Origin: Microbacterium aurum
Lineage (GTDB): Bacteria; Actinomycetota; Actinomycetes; Actinomycetales; Microbacteriaceae
Length of the DNA stretch: 64,000 bases
Assembly (NCBI RefSeq): GCF_016907815.1
Contig: NZ_JAFBCQ010000001.1
Coordinates: forward strand, 620,001-684,000
Direction: 5' to 3'
Below, piece after piece: positions 48,425-58,544 of this stretch (within the stretch, counting starts at the first letter, position 1; each line of letters begins with the position of its first letter). The notes under the pieces are model-generated. The model worked only from the letters and a program-made list of their open reading frames with translations. It did no database searches and had not been told where the DNA came from. A program made the translations under genes and the position numbers.

Positions 48425-48762
48425 CTGCTCATCTCCTCGCTGTCGAGCACCATGCTCACCGTCTTGGTGAACGAGGACCATTCGTTTCTGAACTCATCGA
48501 TTTGCGTGCGCCCCTCGTCGGTCAGCGCATAAAAGCGTCGAGGACGACTGTCGTCCTCGACGCTCCAACGGCTGACGACTAGTCCGGTTGCCTCAAGCCT
48601 CGAGAGAACAGGGTAGATCGTTCCGGTGCCGGCGATAAGCCCCGCGTCGGTCAGCTCCTGAGCGATCTCAAGACCGTACTTTGCTCGAGATCGCAGTACA
48701 GCCAGCACACATGGGCCCACGACCCCACGTCGCATTTGGGCTGTCGCGCTTGGTTCGTTCAT
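48421..48762 (-). CDS. PadR-family transcriptional regulator
   Basis: A 113-aa winged-helix protein from ATG 48762: RRGVVGPCVLAVLRSRAKYG, LIAGTGTIYPVLSRLEATGL and the wing VVSRWSVEDDSRPRRFYALT. PadR proteins repress neighbouring transporter or stress genes. It probably controls the HAAS gene and the secreted protein/ABC operon downstream on the same strand. Confidence 0.9.
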   Translation of the reverse strand: MNEPSATAQMRRGVVGPCVLAVLRSRAKYGLEIAQELTDAGLIAGTGTIYPVLSRLEATGLVVSRWSVEDDSRPRRFYALTDEGRTQIDEFRNEWSSFTKTVSMVLDSEEMSR

Positions 48763-49022
48763 TGCGACAGCGTATATCGCTAGGTACAAGATATCAACTA
48801 CCGCAAGACTAGTCGTTCAATCACGGGTTGGTGGCAGCTTGCTGATCGCCGCAATTGAGACGTTGCCCACCCATCAGGATGTGTCCAGCTTGGAGGAGCG
48901 GTTCCACTCACGGCTGTTTCCAAGCGGTGGATCGCTCTCGCCCGGGGGACGTGCCGAGCTAGTCACTCGCAGCAGGACAGGTTCGATTCAGATCGTGGCG
49001 TCCGGTTCGGCCTGCCGCTGCA

Positions 49023-50427
49023 GGTGACGTCCCCTGGGGTGGTGGGTTTTCCGGCAGGGTCGTCGGCGTCGTAGACGTTGGTGAGCCATCGTGCGATGGT
49101 CAGTGAGTACCGATCAAAGTCACTCACAGGAAGACACAAACGCACGATGGCTCTTAACCAGTCTGCCCTCCTCGAGCTCCTCGGGGAACTGAAACTCACC
49201 GATGTCACCGACCGGATCCGAGTCGCGACCGAGACGCTCTATCAGGAGCTGATCGACGCGGAAGCGGCGGCGTTCATCGGCGCCGCCCCGTATGAGCGCA
49301 CCGAGGGCCGCGTCGCGGTCCGCAACGGCTCCAGGCCCCGCACCCTGTCGACGACAGCCGGGGATCTGGAGCTGCGGATCCCGAAGCTGCGGGCCGGGTC
49401 CTTCTTCCCGTCGCTGCTGGAACGCCGCCGGAGGGTCGATCAGGCGTTGTTCGCGGTCGTGATGGAGGCCTACGTCCACGGCGTCTCGACCCGCAAGGTC
49501 GACGACCTCGTCAAGGCGCTGGGCGCGGACACCGGCATCTCCAAGTCGGAGGTGTCGCGGATCTGCGGCAACCTCGACGAGGACGTCGCGGCGTTCCGGG
49601 ACCGGCCCCTCGCCGACAGCGCCTACCCGTACGTGTTCCTCGACGCGACCTATTGCAAGGCCCGGGTCGGCCGGCGGGTGGTCTCGCAGGCGGTCGTCGT
49701 TGCCGTGGGAGTCGCGGCCGACGGGCGGCGGGAGGTGCTCGGCTTCGAGGTCGGAGACACCGAGTCGCAGCCGTTCTGGACCACGTTCCTGCGCTCGTTG
49801 AAGGCGCGTGGGCTGGACGGGGTGAAGCTCGTGATCAGCGACGCGCACACCGGGCTGATCGCAGCGATCGAGACCGTGTTCGTCGGCTCCGCCTGGCAAC
49901 GCTGCCGAGTGCATTTCATGCGGAACGTGCTCGCCAACGTCCCGAAGACGGCTGGCCCGATGGTCGCGTCGATCATCCGCACGATCTTCGCGCAGCCGGA
50001 CACGGAGCACGTGTTCGCGCAGTTCCACGAGGTCGTCCGCATGCTCGCCAGGTCGCATCCGAAGGTCGCGGACATGCTCGAGGACGCCAAGAACGACATC
50101 CTCGCGTTCTGCGGATTCCCGCAGCAGCACTGGCGGCAGATCTGGTCCACGAACCCGCTCGAACGCGTCAACAAGGAGATCAAACGCCGCACCGACGTCG
50201 TCGGAACCTTCCCCAACCCCGCCGCGCTACTGCGCCTGGCCGGGCACGTCCTCATCGAGCAACACGACGAATGGGACGGCGCCGACCGCCGCTACTTCAG
50301 CGAACACTCCATGAAGCTCCTGCAAGTCGAAGCAGAGGAGGTCGCGATCCCCGAACTCGCTGCGGCATAATCACAGAAGCTGACCCGCACGGTGTCGAGA
50401 AACTCCACCAACCAGCGGGACGTCACC
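49023..50427 (+). mobile_element. IS256-family insertion sequence
   Basis: A 1405-bp element. Both ends begin GGTGACGTCCC (left 49023, right complement ending 50427), and a perfect 8-bp duplication CCGCTGCA flanks it (49015-49022 and 50428-50435), as expected for IS256. It holds one intact transposase gene, so it is possibly active. Confidence 0.9.
49147..50370 (+). CDS. IS256-family transposase
   Basis: A 407-aa mutator-type DDE transposase: YPYVFLDATYCKARVG (first Asp), VKLVISDAHTGLIAAIE (second Asp), WQRCRVHFMRNVLANVPK (the family's C/H motif) and WRQIWSTNPLERVNKEIKRR (final Glu). Full length. Confidence 0.95.
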   Translation: MALNQSALLELLGELKLTDVTDRIRVATETLYQELIDAEAAAFIGAAPYERTEGRVAVRNGSRPRTLSTTAGDLELRIPKLRAGSFFPSLLERRRRVDQALFAVVMEAYVHGVSTRKVDDLVKALGADTGISKSEVSRICGNLDEDVAAFRDRPLADSAYPYVFLDATYCKARVGRRVVSQAVVVAVGVAADGRREVLGFEVGDTESQPFWTTFLRSLKARGLDGVKLVISDAHTGLIAAIETVFVGSAWQRCRVHFMRNVLANVPKTAGPMVASIIRTIFAQPDTEHVFAQFHEVVRMLARSHPKVADMLEDAKNDILAFCGFPQQHWRQIWSTNPLERVNKEIKRRTDVVGTFPNPAALLRLAGHVLIEQHDEWDGADRRYFSEHSMKLLQVEAEEVAIPELAAA

Positions 50428-50585
50428 CCGCTGCACCCAACACGAGCTTGGGCCGCGCCGCGTTCGATCACCCGAGCGGGTGGCGTTGCAGAGAACGACG
50501 AACCATCTCCAACCGGAGTTGCGATGCTCCCGGTCGGTCGCCGCAGGGTAGGGGGAGAACCAGCGAAGAGAGGAACGTCACGCAA

Positions 50586-50607
50586 ATGTCTGACGCACCA
50601 GACCCTG
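50586..50607 (+). pseudogene. Small hypothetical gene, 5' part, split by IS21
   Basis: ATG at 50586 with GAGAGGA upstream and MSDAPDP up to the IS21 left end at 50608. Joined to 52740-53017 after removal of the element and one copy of the 5-bp duplication, it restores one 99-aa ORF. Confidence 0.6.
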
Positions 50608-50672
50608 TGTCGGCGGCGCTTGAGAACTGATCGATAGCGGCGCTCGAAAAGTGAACACTCGACGATTGGAGA

Positions 50673-52672
<2,000 letters not shown>

Positions 52673-52739
52673 ACTGCCCGCAACCGTTCACTTTTCGAAC
52701 GCCGAAAGCGTTCAGAATTCGAGCGCCGCCGACACCCTG

Positions 52740-53017
52740 CGCCAATGGGTGCACTCACAGTTCGCCTTCTGCGGACGCTGGATGTAATCCCGAACGCTGC
52801 TGGGCAATGTGAGGACGTGTCCAACAATGCCGGGCGCGCTGTCGCAATATGGATCGCGCGCTCCAGCGGGCGCCCTCTCGATGAAGAATTCCCTTCGACC
52901 CCCGCCGTCGAACGCTACGTGGAGAGCCTGCGCGACACCTTCGGTCCCCATGCCGCTGGGCCGGGACTACTTCGTTCCCTGTTCGTCATCGACAACCTCA
53001 TCGGTTCGAACTCCTGA
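52740..53017 (+). pseudogene. Small hypothetical gene, 3' part, split by IS21
   Basis: The frame continues MSDAPDP as APMGALTVRLLRTLDVI and then ERYVESLRDTFGPHAAG, ending in LLRSLFVIDNLIGSNS. An internal ATG at 52745 could produce a 90-aa form without the upstream part. A soluble helical protein; no family recognised. It is followed 44 bp later by another small gene, probably the same operon. Confidence 0.55.
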
Positions 53018-53060
53018 GGATCGACTAACCTCGGAGGCTGGCACAGGTCTCAGGAGGAAC

Positions 53061-53324
53061 ATGTCGGTGCTCATCGAGGGTGGCCAGTGGTGGGCGCGCG
53101 TTGCCGAGAAGAACAATGACTCCAAGCAGGCGTATTGGCGAGTTGTGGCCTGGGAGCGAGTGACCGGAGTCGAAGGCGATCCCGACCGCGAACAGTTGGT
53201 GGCCTGGATTAACGGGCGCGACCCCATCCGGTCCGACGCGTTCTACGAACATGTCACCGGCTGGGTGCTCTACGACTTCGTTGACACCCTTCCGGCGGGC
53301 GCTACGGTTTCCAGCTGGGCATAG
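53061..53324 (+). CDS. Small hypothetical protein
   Basis: An 87-aa protein with an ideal AGGAGG site 5 bp before ATG 53061. It is acidic and Trp-rich (GGQWWARVAEKNNDSKQAYW, VTGWVLYDFVDTLPAG), with no signal or membrane helix. Not recognised. It probably forms an operon with the IS21-split gene upstream. Confidence 0.55.
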   Translation: MSVLIEGGQWWARVAEKNNDSKQAYWRVVAWERVTGVEGDPDREQLVAWINGRDPIRSDAFYEHVTGWVLYDFVDTLPAGATVSSWA

Positions 53325-53729
53325 ACGATCCCGCATCCATGGGGATCGTCCAGCGCAAACCGTTTCCGTCCACGCCGTCCTGCGTCGCCGCCCGGAGGGG
53401 GGCGCTCCGCGCTGGCGTTGCTCCGCGTCCGGTGAGCGCTGACGCGGAGTATCGTCCCCGCACAAGCGAAGCGGTGGGCCGTAGCGCGAGGAGTCACGTC
53501 GAGAATCAGGGTCATCACCCGAGGTTTGGCAATATGGACTTCGCTGCTGCGAGTTCCGACGACTGCTGAGCAATGAGCGCGCGGCGGTCGCTGACCTTTG
53601 CAGGGAGGGCAGGTAGGGAGCGAGCTCGAAGCTGGCGCGTTGCTACATCTCGTATGCCGTGACGCGATCCGGATAACCCACCGCGCATAGCCCTTGCAAG
53701 AGCGTGAGACACACGCGGGCAGGGACGAA
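53325..53729. other. Gap without supported gene
   Basis: About 400 bp. Arg- and Ser-rich frames on both strands appear to be chance ORFs; no RNA gene or repeat recognised. Confidence 0.4.
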
Positions 53730-53885
53730 ATGCTTCACACACTGGGTTGGTACAGCGGGTATCTGGGGGCGTTGGCGAAGGCGGACAGCAGGCCGATGAC
53801 GCCAGAAGACCGATTCGTATTGGACGAGCTCGCCGCGCTGCTGCGGCGGATGGAGGATCGAGCACGCGCTCGCGCCGGCGGGTGA
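53730..53885 (+). CDS. Possible small helical protein
   Basis: A 51-aa ORF from ATG 53730 (LHTLGWYSGYLGALAKADSR, then RFVLDELAALLRRMEDRARA). Composition is protein-like and helical. The Shine-Dalgarno is weak (CAGGGACGAA). Could be real or chance. Confidence 0.35.
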   Translation: MLHTLGWYSGYLGALAKADSRPMTPEDRFVLDELAALLRRMEDRARARAGG

Positions 53886-53963
53886 CTCCAGCTGAACAGT
53901 CGGGGCGGGGGCTTACGGGGCTTAACACAGTTTCCGTAAGATCCTGGTAGGACATTCCGATAA

Positions 53964-53981
53964 GGCCTTTTTAAAAAGGCC
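53964..53981. terminator. Palindromic terminator-like element
   Basis: A perfect 18-bp palindrome GGCCTTTTTAAAAAGGCC between convergent genes. A longer inverted repeat (CTTACGG ... CCGTAAG) lies just upstream at about 53910-53934. It could terminate the minus-strand HTH gene ending at 54045 and transcripts from the left. Confidence 0.5.
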
Positions 53982-54044
53982 ATATGTGCGGGGTGCCGAA
54001 GGGAGGGCGACATGGACCGCGCCAGGTCTTACCGCATCAACGAA

Positions 54045-54737
54045 TCAGCGAGATCGAGCCCACTCATACCTGAGCCGACTCAATGCGTGTACGCCCTTGG
54101 CGCGTTCCGTAGTGACATGACTGCGGGCAAGATCAGCTGCGACCACCGCAACAGGCATGCGGGGCGCGTTGTACGGCACGGGAAGAGTCCATTCGTAGAG
54201 CGTGTGCATGCCCTCGTAGTCGAGGGTCATGCCGGTTCGTCTCGCATGCTGTTCCGGCGTCACTCCCTGGGGCACGTAGCCGGCGACGACGTCGGTCCAG
54301 CTCCGAAGGCCGACCTTCAGGACGCTGGCCACCCGCCTACCAGTCAGAGTGAGCCCCGATGATGCGCCCGGCGCTGCGGACCTGTACCGCGTCTCCTGCG
54401 TCCGACTACTGACGGCGCGAACGATGTCCTCGGGTCGCCACTCGACCAGTTGCGCACGCAGCCGAGAGAGCGTGCTCGAACTTAGCCAGTGCGGGTGCAG
54501 GCCCGAGAGCTCCCACAGCACCCCCCACGCAGATTCGGGGGCAAGGGTGCGGCCATGGCCGCGGCGCATGATCGCATCGCACGCGCCCAGTGCAGCCTCG
54601 CTGGTGAGCCAGTGTCCGGAGGGCAGCTGCCGCGCGGCAAGCGTGCCGGACCGCATGAGCTGGGTCGCGTGGCCTTGGCTGACGTGCAGGAATGCCGCCG
54701 CTTCGATGGCGCTCAACTCTCTGCCTTCACTAAACAT
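54045..54737 (-). CDS. HTH regulator divergent from the tns operon
   Basis: A 230-aa protein. An excisionase/MerR-type HTH lies at the N-terminus (LSAIEAAAFLHVSQGHATQL, LPSGHWLTSEAAL). The rest is an unassigned alpha/beta domain (LTLTGRRVASVLKVGLRSW ... LDYEGMHTLYEW). It is encoded divergently from tnsA with 117 bp between them, so it may regulate transposition genes. It also resembles the regulators of some toxin-antitoxin pairs, but no partner is adjacent. Confidence 0.65.
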   Translation of the reverse strand: MFSEGRELSAIEAAAFLHVSQGHATQLMRSGTLAARQLPSGHWLTSEAALGACDAIMRRGHGRTLAPESAWGVLWELSGLHPHWLSSSTLSRLRAQLVEWRPEDIVRAVSSRTQETRYRSAAPGASSGLTLTGRRVASVLKVGLRSWTDVVAGYVPQGVTPEQHARRTGMTLDYEGMHTLYEWTLPVPYNAPRMPVAVVAADLARSHVTTERAKGVHALSRLRYEWARSR

Positions 54738-54854
54738 GCTGGCTCAAAGCTTATCTGGGACTCGATCATGATCAACACGACTCGAGAAAAGGCCAATCAC
54801 CTGGGTTTATCGCGATGGTCATCTCTGGATGCCCCGACCGCGCAGGTTCGAAGT

Positions 54855-55616
54855 ATGAGCGAAACCACCCCCACCACCGAATACCTGAACAGCGCCACCT
54901 GGCTACGAGGCAAGAAGCTGACCACCGCGCCGCTTGACTCGAACCTGCTCGACCGCGAGCTCTACGACGTAGACCCCGTCCGTAGGGGTGCCGCGTATCC
55001 GCGGCAGCGCAACTATCACGGCTACTTCTCGATGGCGTCGACCGGAGAGCACGTCTGGCACGAATCGCTGCTCGAGCGGGACTGCCTCATGTGGCTCGAC
55101 TGGGCCACGGACATCGTCGCCATCTCGTCGCAGCCCATGAAGCTGACCACGGCAGACGGCGAGGTGCACTACCCCGACCTCCTCGGCCTCGACGCGAACG
55201 GGACCCAGACCGTCTACGACGTCAAGCCGCTCGCTCGCATCAACGAGAAAGCACGCGCCCAGTTCGCGTGGACGCGCGACGTGTGTGCTGACATCGGCTG
55301 GGACTATCGCGTGCTCACCGAGTTGCCCATCCAGTACAAGGTCAACTTGACCTGGTTTGCCCAGTTCCGTCACCACGGCCACCACCCGGGCGCTGCGGAG
55401 GAGACGTCTGCACTGGAAGCGTTCCGGGAAGGCTGGACCATCCACGATGCGGTCCGCGCCATGCCGGCCCACTCTATGGCCCGCGCCCGCAGCAATGTCT
55501 TCCACCTCCTCTGGACAGGTGCGCTGACCTGCGACATGAACGCACGAATGTCTGACCGCACTCTCCTCCACCCCCGCCACACCACACGACAGGAGTTCCC
55601 CAATGCCCTCGCGTAA
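54855..55616 (+). CDS. tnsA: TnsA-like endonuclease of the Tn7-like element
   Basis: A 253-aa protein from ATG 54855. PD-(D/E)xK nuclease motifs are intact: WHESLLERDCLMWLDW (E70 or E74), YPDLLGLDANG (D108) and VYDVK (K124). AISSQPMKL matches the family's QP motif. TnsA cuts the 5' ends of the transposon, allowing cut-and-paste rather than replicative transposition. It overlaps tnsB by 14 bp. Confidence 0.85.
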   Translation: MSETTPTTEYLNSATWLRGKKLTTAPLDSNLLDRELYDVDPVRRGAAYPRQRNYHGYFSMASTGEHVWHESLLERDCLMWLDWATDIVAISSQPMKLTTADGEVHYPDLLGLDANGTQTVYDVKPLARINEKARAQFAWTRDVCADIGWDYRVLTELPIQYKVNLTWFAQFRHHGHHPGAAEETSALEAFREGWTIHDAVRAMPAHSMARARSNVFHLLWTGALTCDMNARMSDRTLLHPRHTTRQEFPNALA

Positions 55617-57465
55617 GCGCGCAGTCGTCCAGGTCGGCGATGAACTCTACGACCTTGAAAGCGCATCCACGAGCGGTGTCTCGCTTATTCACCGCGTCAC
55701 CGGCGAGCGTCGAACCTTCGCGCACCACGAGCTCGCCGGGCTCATCCCGGACGGCGAGGAGCGCGCGCCTCGGCTGCTCGACTCGCTCCCGACACACGTC
55801 ATCGCCGCCGCGAACGCCATGGCAATCGACATCGACGAGGTTCTGACGGGCGTCGGACGCAACGGCATCCGTCGGAAGCAGTACGACCTGAATGCAACTA
55901 CGCAGGAGGCCCGCATTCGGGCGAAGTTGGAGGAGATGGAAGCTACCGGCCGCGGCATGGTCCGCGCGAACTTCTTCCTGAAGATGAGCAAGTATCAGCG
56001 AGAAGGGCTCATCGGACTGGTGGACGGAAGAGCGCTGCGTCAGTATCCCAGCCGAGTTGACAAGCTCGACGTTCGCGTCCTCAACATCCTCATAGACGTC
56101 ATCGAGGACCAGCGGGACCGCTCCACCGGAACAGTCTCTCGCGTCATCGAGGAGACCACGGCACGGGTCAAAGCCATGTACGGCACGCTCGAGGTCCCGA
56201 GAAAGTCCAGGTTCTACGCGCTTGTCGAGGACCTCGGCGGACACAAGCACGCGACGAAGAGCGCGAAGACTCGGCGCTCCCTTGGCAACCGCCCCGACCG
56301 CCCGTTTGCCAAGAACGAGGCCCTCCTGCCAGGCGAGTACGTGCAGGTGGACACGAACACGATGGATGTCGAGGTGCGCACGCCGGACGGAAAGCGCCAG
56401 CGACCGCTCCTGACCATCATGACGGACGTCTACTCCCGCAGCATCATCGCCTTCACGATGCGGTTGGAGGGAACGAAGAGCGTCGACCACATGATGCTGT
56501 GGGCGCAGGCAATCACGCCTCGACAGAACCGCCCGTCGCGCGCGGCCTGGCGTGACGCGTTGGCGCGGAAGCACCCCGGCATCTCGCTGCTCCCGGAGGA
56601 CGAGTACGCCGCCCACGCGCGCAGTGTTCCCTTCATCCATCCGCGCAACGTCACCTCCGACCGCGGGTCGGACTATATGGGAAGCGCGTTCCGCGATGCT
56701 GTGAGGCAGTGCGGTGGCTCCGTGCTGCTGTCCGCGCCGTACACGCCGACGAGTAAGCCCCACGTCGAACGGCAGTTCAAGACGGTGAACACGATGTTCA
56801 CCGAGCACCTCCCCGGGTATGTCGGTCGCAGCCCCGAGCACAAGGGCATAAAGGTACCGCTCGAAGAGCTCCTTACCATCGAGGCCCTGCGCGAGCTTTT
56901 CGATGATTGGGTACTGAGCGTCTGGCAGAACCGGAAGCACGCGAGCCTCCGTGACCCGGTTCGGCCGAGCATCACCATCTCACCGAACGAGAAGGCAGCC
57001 CGCGCGGCGCTCGCCGTTGAGCAGCTGCGGGTTGCTCTGACGCGCGAGGACTACATCCGCATGCTCGAGTCCCATTGGCGCACCATCGGCTCGACTGGCG
57101 TGCGCTACGACAACCGCGAGTACGACGCGGATGCTCTCCACCCACTCAAGGGCATGAAGTCGTCCCAGCCGCGCCACAACGGGAAGTGGGAAGTAAAGGT
57201 TGACCCGTACAACCCGACGTGCGTCTGGGTGGTCGGTCGCAAGGGCGAGCTCATCGAATGCCACGAACGCGGCGCCGAGCTGCAGCTCTACGCACCCGAC
57301 TTTGGGCTCGACGACGACCGCGTCGACTACCGCGCCCTCACCGCACAGTCCGAGGCGGAACTCCTCGGGATGCCCACCCTCCCCACTCCCGCTCCGCCAG
57401 AGCACACGGCGGATGTGGAAGAGGACGACGACGATGACGACTTCCTGCCGGACTTCGACAACTGA
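55603..57465 (+). CDS. tnsB: TnsB-like DDE transposase
   Basis: A 620-aa transposase/integrase. The catalytic residues are D250 (YVQVDTNTMD), D353 (VTSDRGSDYMG) and E389 (KPHVERQFK), with the usual D-35-E spacing. An N-terminal helical DNA-binding part (about 60-180) and a C-terminal Mu-type beta-barrel (about 500-580) are present. The acidic tail EEDDDDDDFLPDFDN would contact TnsC. It binds the terminal repeats and joins 3' ends to target DNA. Confidence 0.93.
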   Translation: MPSRKRAVVQVGDELYDLESASTSGVSLIHRVTGERRTFAHHELAGLIPDGEERAPRLLDSLPTHVIAAANAMAIDIDEVLTGVGRNGIRRKQYDLNATTQEARIRAKLEEMEATGRGMVRANFFLKMSKYQREGLIGLVDGRALRQYPSRVDKLDVRVLNILIDVIEDQRDRSTGTVSRVIEETTARVKAMYGTLEVPRKSRFYALVEDLGGHKHATKSAKTRRSLGNRPDRPFAKNEALLPGEYVQVDTNTMDVEVRTPDGKRQRPLLTIMTDVYSRSIIAFTMRLEGTKSVDHMMLWAQAITPRQNRPSRAAWRDALARKHPGISLLPEDEYAAHARSVPFIHPRNVTSDRGSDYMGSAFRDAVRQCGGSVLLSAPYTPTSKPHVERQFKTVNTMFTEHLPGYVGRSPEHKGIKVPLEELLTIEALRELFDDWVLSVWQNRKHASLRDPVRPSITISPNEKAARAALAVEQLRVALTREDYIRMLESHWRTIGSTGVRYDNREYDADALHPLKGMKSSQPRHNGKWEVKVDPYNPTCVWVVGRKGELIECHERGAELQLYAPDFGLDDDRVDYRALTAQSEAELLGMPTLPTPAPPEHTADVEEDDDDDDFLPDFDN

Positions 57466-57476
57466 AGGAGATGACC

Positions 57477-58544
57477 ATGCTGAGCTTCACGAACCCCGAC
57501 CACGACCAGGCCTCGCTCAACCGACGCGAATCTCTCCTGCACCACCTTCAGCACCCGCTCGCCGCGCCCGACTCCGAGCTCCGAGACGACCGCAACCGAT
57601 ACGAATTCGACCAGCAGCGCATGGATTACCTCTCCGGAGGAATCATCTTGGGGACCGACACCGTCATGCAGGGCCGGCTGCAGCTCACGCGTGCCTTCCA
57701 GGAGAACCGGGCTCGCAATTCGGGCCACTCCGGCGTCATCCTCTCCGGCGACTCCACGCTGGGGAAGACCACGACCGCCAAGCGGTTGATGCGCTGGGTG
57801 CTGCAGGAGTATGAGAAGCAGGTGCCTGATTGGCGTGCGTTGCAGCACGTGCCGGTGATGTACGTGGAGGTCCCGCCGAACAGCAGCGGCAAGGCGCTCC
57901 TGAAAGAAATGAGCGCGTTCTTCGGGCTCTCCGTCCTCACGCGGGACTCGATGGCCGACCTTCGCGCCAAAGTCGTCGCTGCCATGCGGCGTGGTCGGAC
58001 CCAACTCATCGTCGTCGACGAACTCCACAACCTTTCGGCGGGGAAGGCCGTCGGCCTAGGTGAGACGGTCGATGTGCTCAAGGGCCTCCACAACGACATT
58101 GCCGGGACGTTTTTGTATTGCGGCATCGACGTCACCAGTTCCAGCCTGATGAGCGGTCCGCGCGGGCAACAGCTCAAGAGCCGGTTCACGGTGCTCGAGC
58201 TCACGCGCTACAACTGGAGCAACCCCGAGCACCAGAAGGCATGGAAGGCCCTCGTACGCAGCTTCGAGAAGGAACTCCAACTGCGAGACCACCCTGCAGG
58301 AACCCTCAAGGGGGAGGTGCAGTATTTGTGGCAGCGCACCGGAGGGTCCATCGGGTCCCTTGGTCGGCTCCTGACAGGCGCTGCCATCGACGTCATTCAG
58401 AACGGGGTGGAGCCGGAGGTACTCGACCGGTCCCGGCTGGACGCGTACCGACTCGACCGGACCGCCGAAGAGCACTACCAAAGGGTGAAGACGCGGCTCT
58501 CGGGTCGAGGTAAGACGGCGATGGAGAAGGTGATGTCGCTGTGA
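57477..58544 (+). CDS. tnsC: TnsC/TniB-like AAA+ ATPase
   Basis: A 355-aa protein. ATG 57477 is chosen because AAGGAG ends 6 bp before it; ATG 57471 lies too close. Walker A GDSTLGKTT (91-99), Walker B LIVVDELHNL (about 177-186). TnsC polymerises on target DNA and links the target selector to TnsAB. It overlaps tniQ by 4 bp (GTGA). Confidence 0.92.
   Translation: MLSFTNPDHDQASLNRRESLLHHLQHPLAAPDSELRDDRNRYEFDQQRMDYLSGGIILGTDTVMQGRLQLTRAFQENRARNSGHSGVILSGDSTLGKTTTAKRLMRWVLQEYEKQVPDWRALQHVPVMYVEVPPNSSGKALLKEMSAFFGLSVLTRDSMADLRAKVVAAMRRGRTQLIVVDELHNLSAGKAVGLGETVDVLKGLHNDIAGTFLYCGIDVTSSSLMSGPRGQQLKSRFTVLELTRYNWSNPEHQKAWKALVRSFEKELQLRDHPAGTLKGEVQYLWQRTGGSIGSLGRLLTGAAIDVIQNGVEPEVLDRSRLDAYRLDRTAEEHYQRVKTRLSGRGKTAMEKVMSL

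Noticed and set aside
48839..49027. Short frame starting LLIAAIET, similar to a segment of the IS256 transposase
   Set aside because: The similarity covers only about eight residues and does not continue; probably chance rather than an IS remnant.
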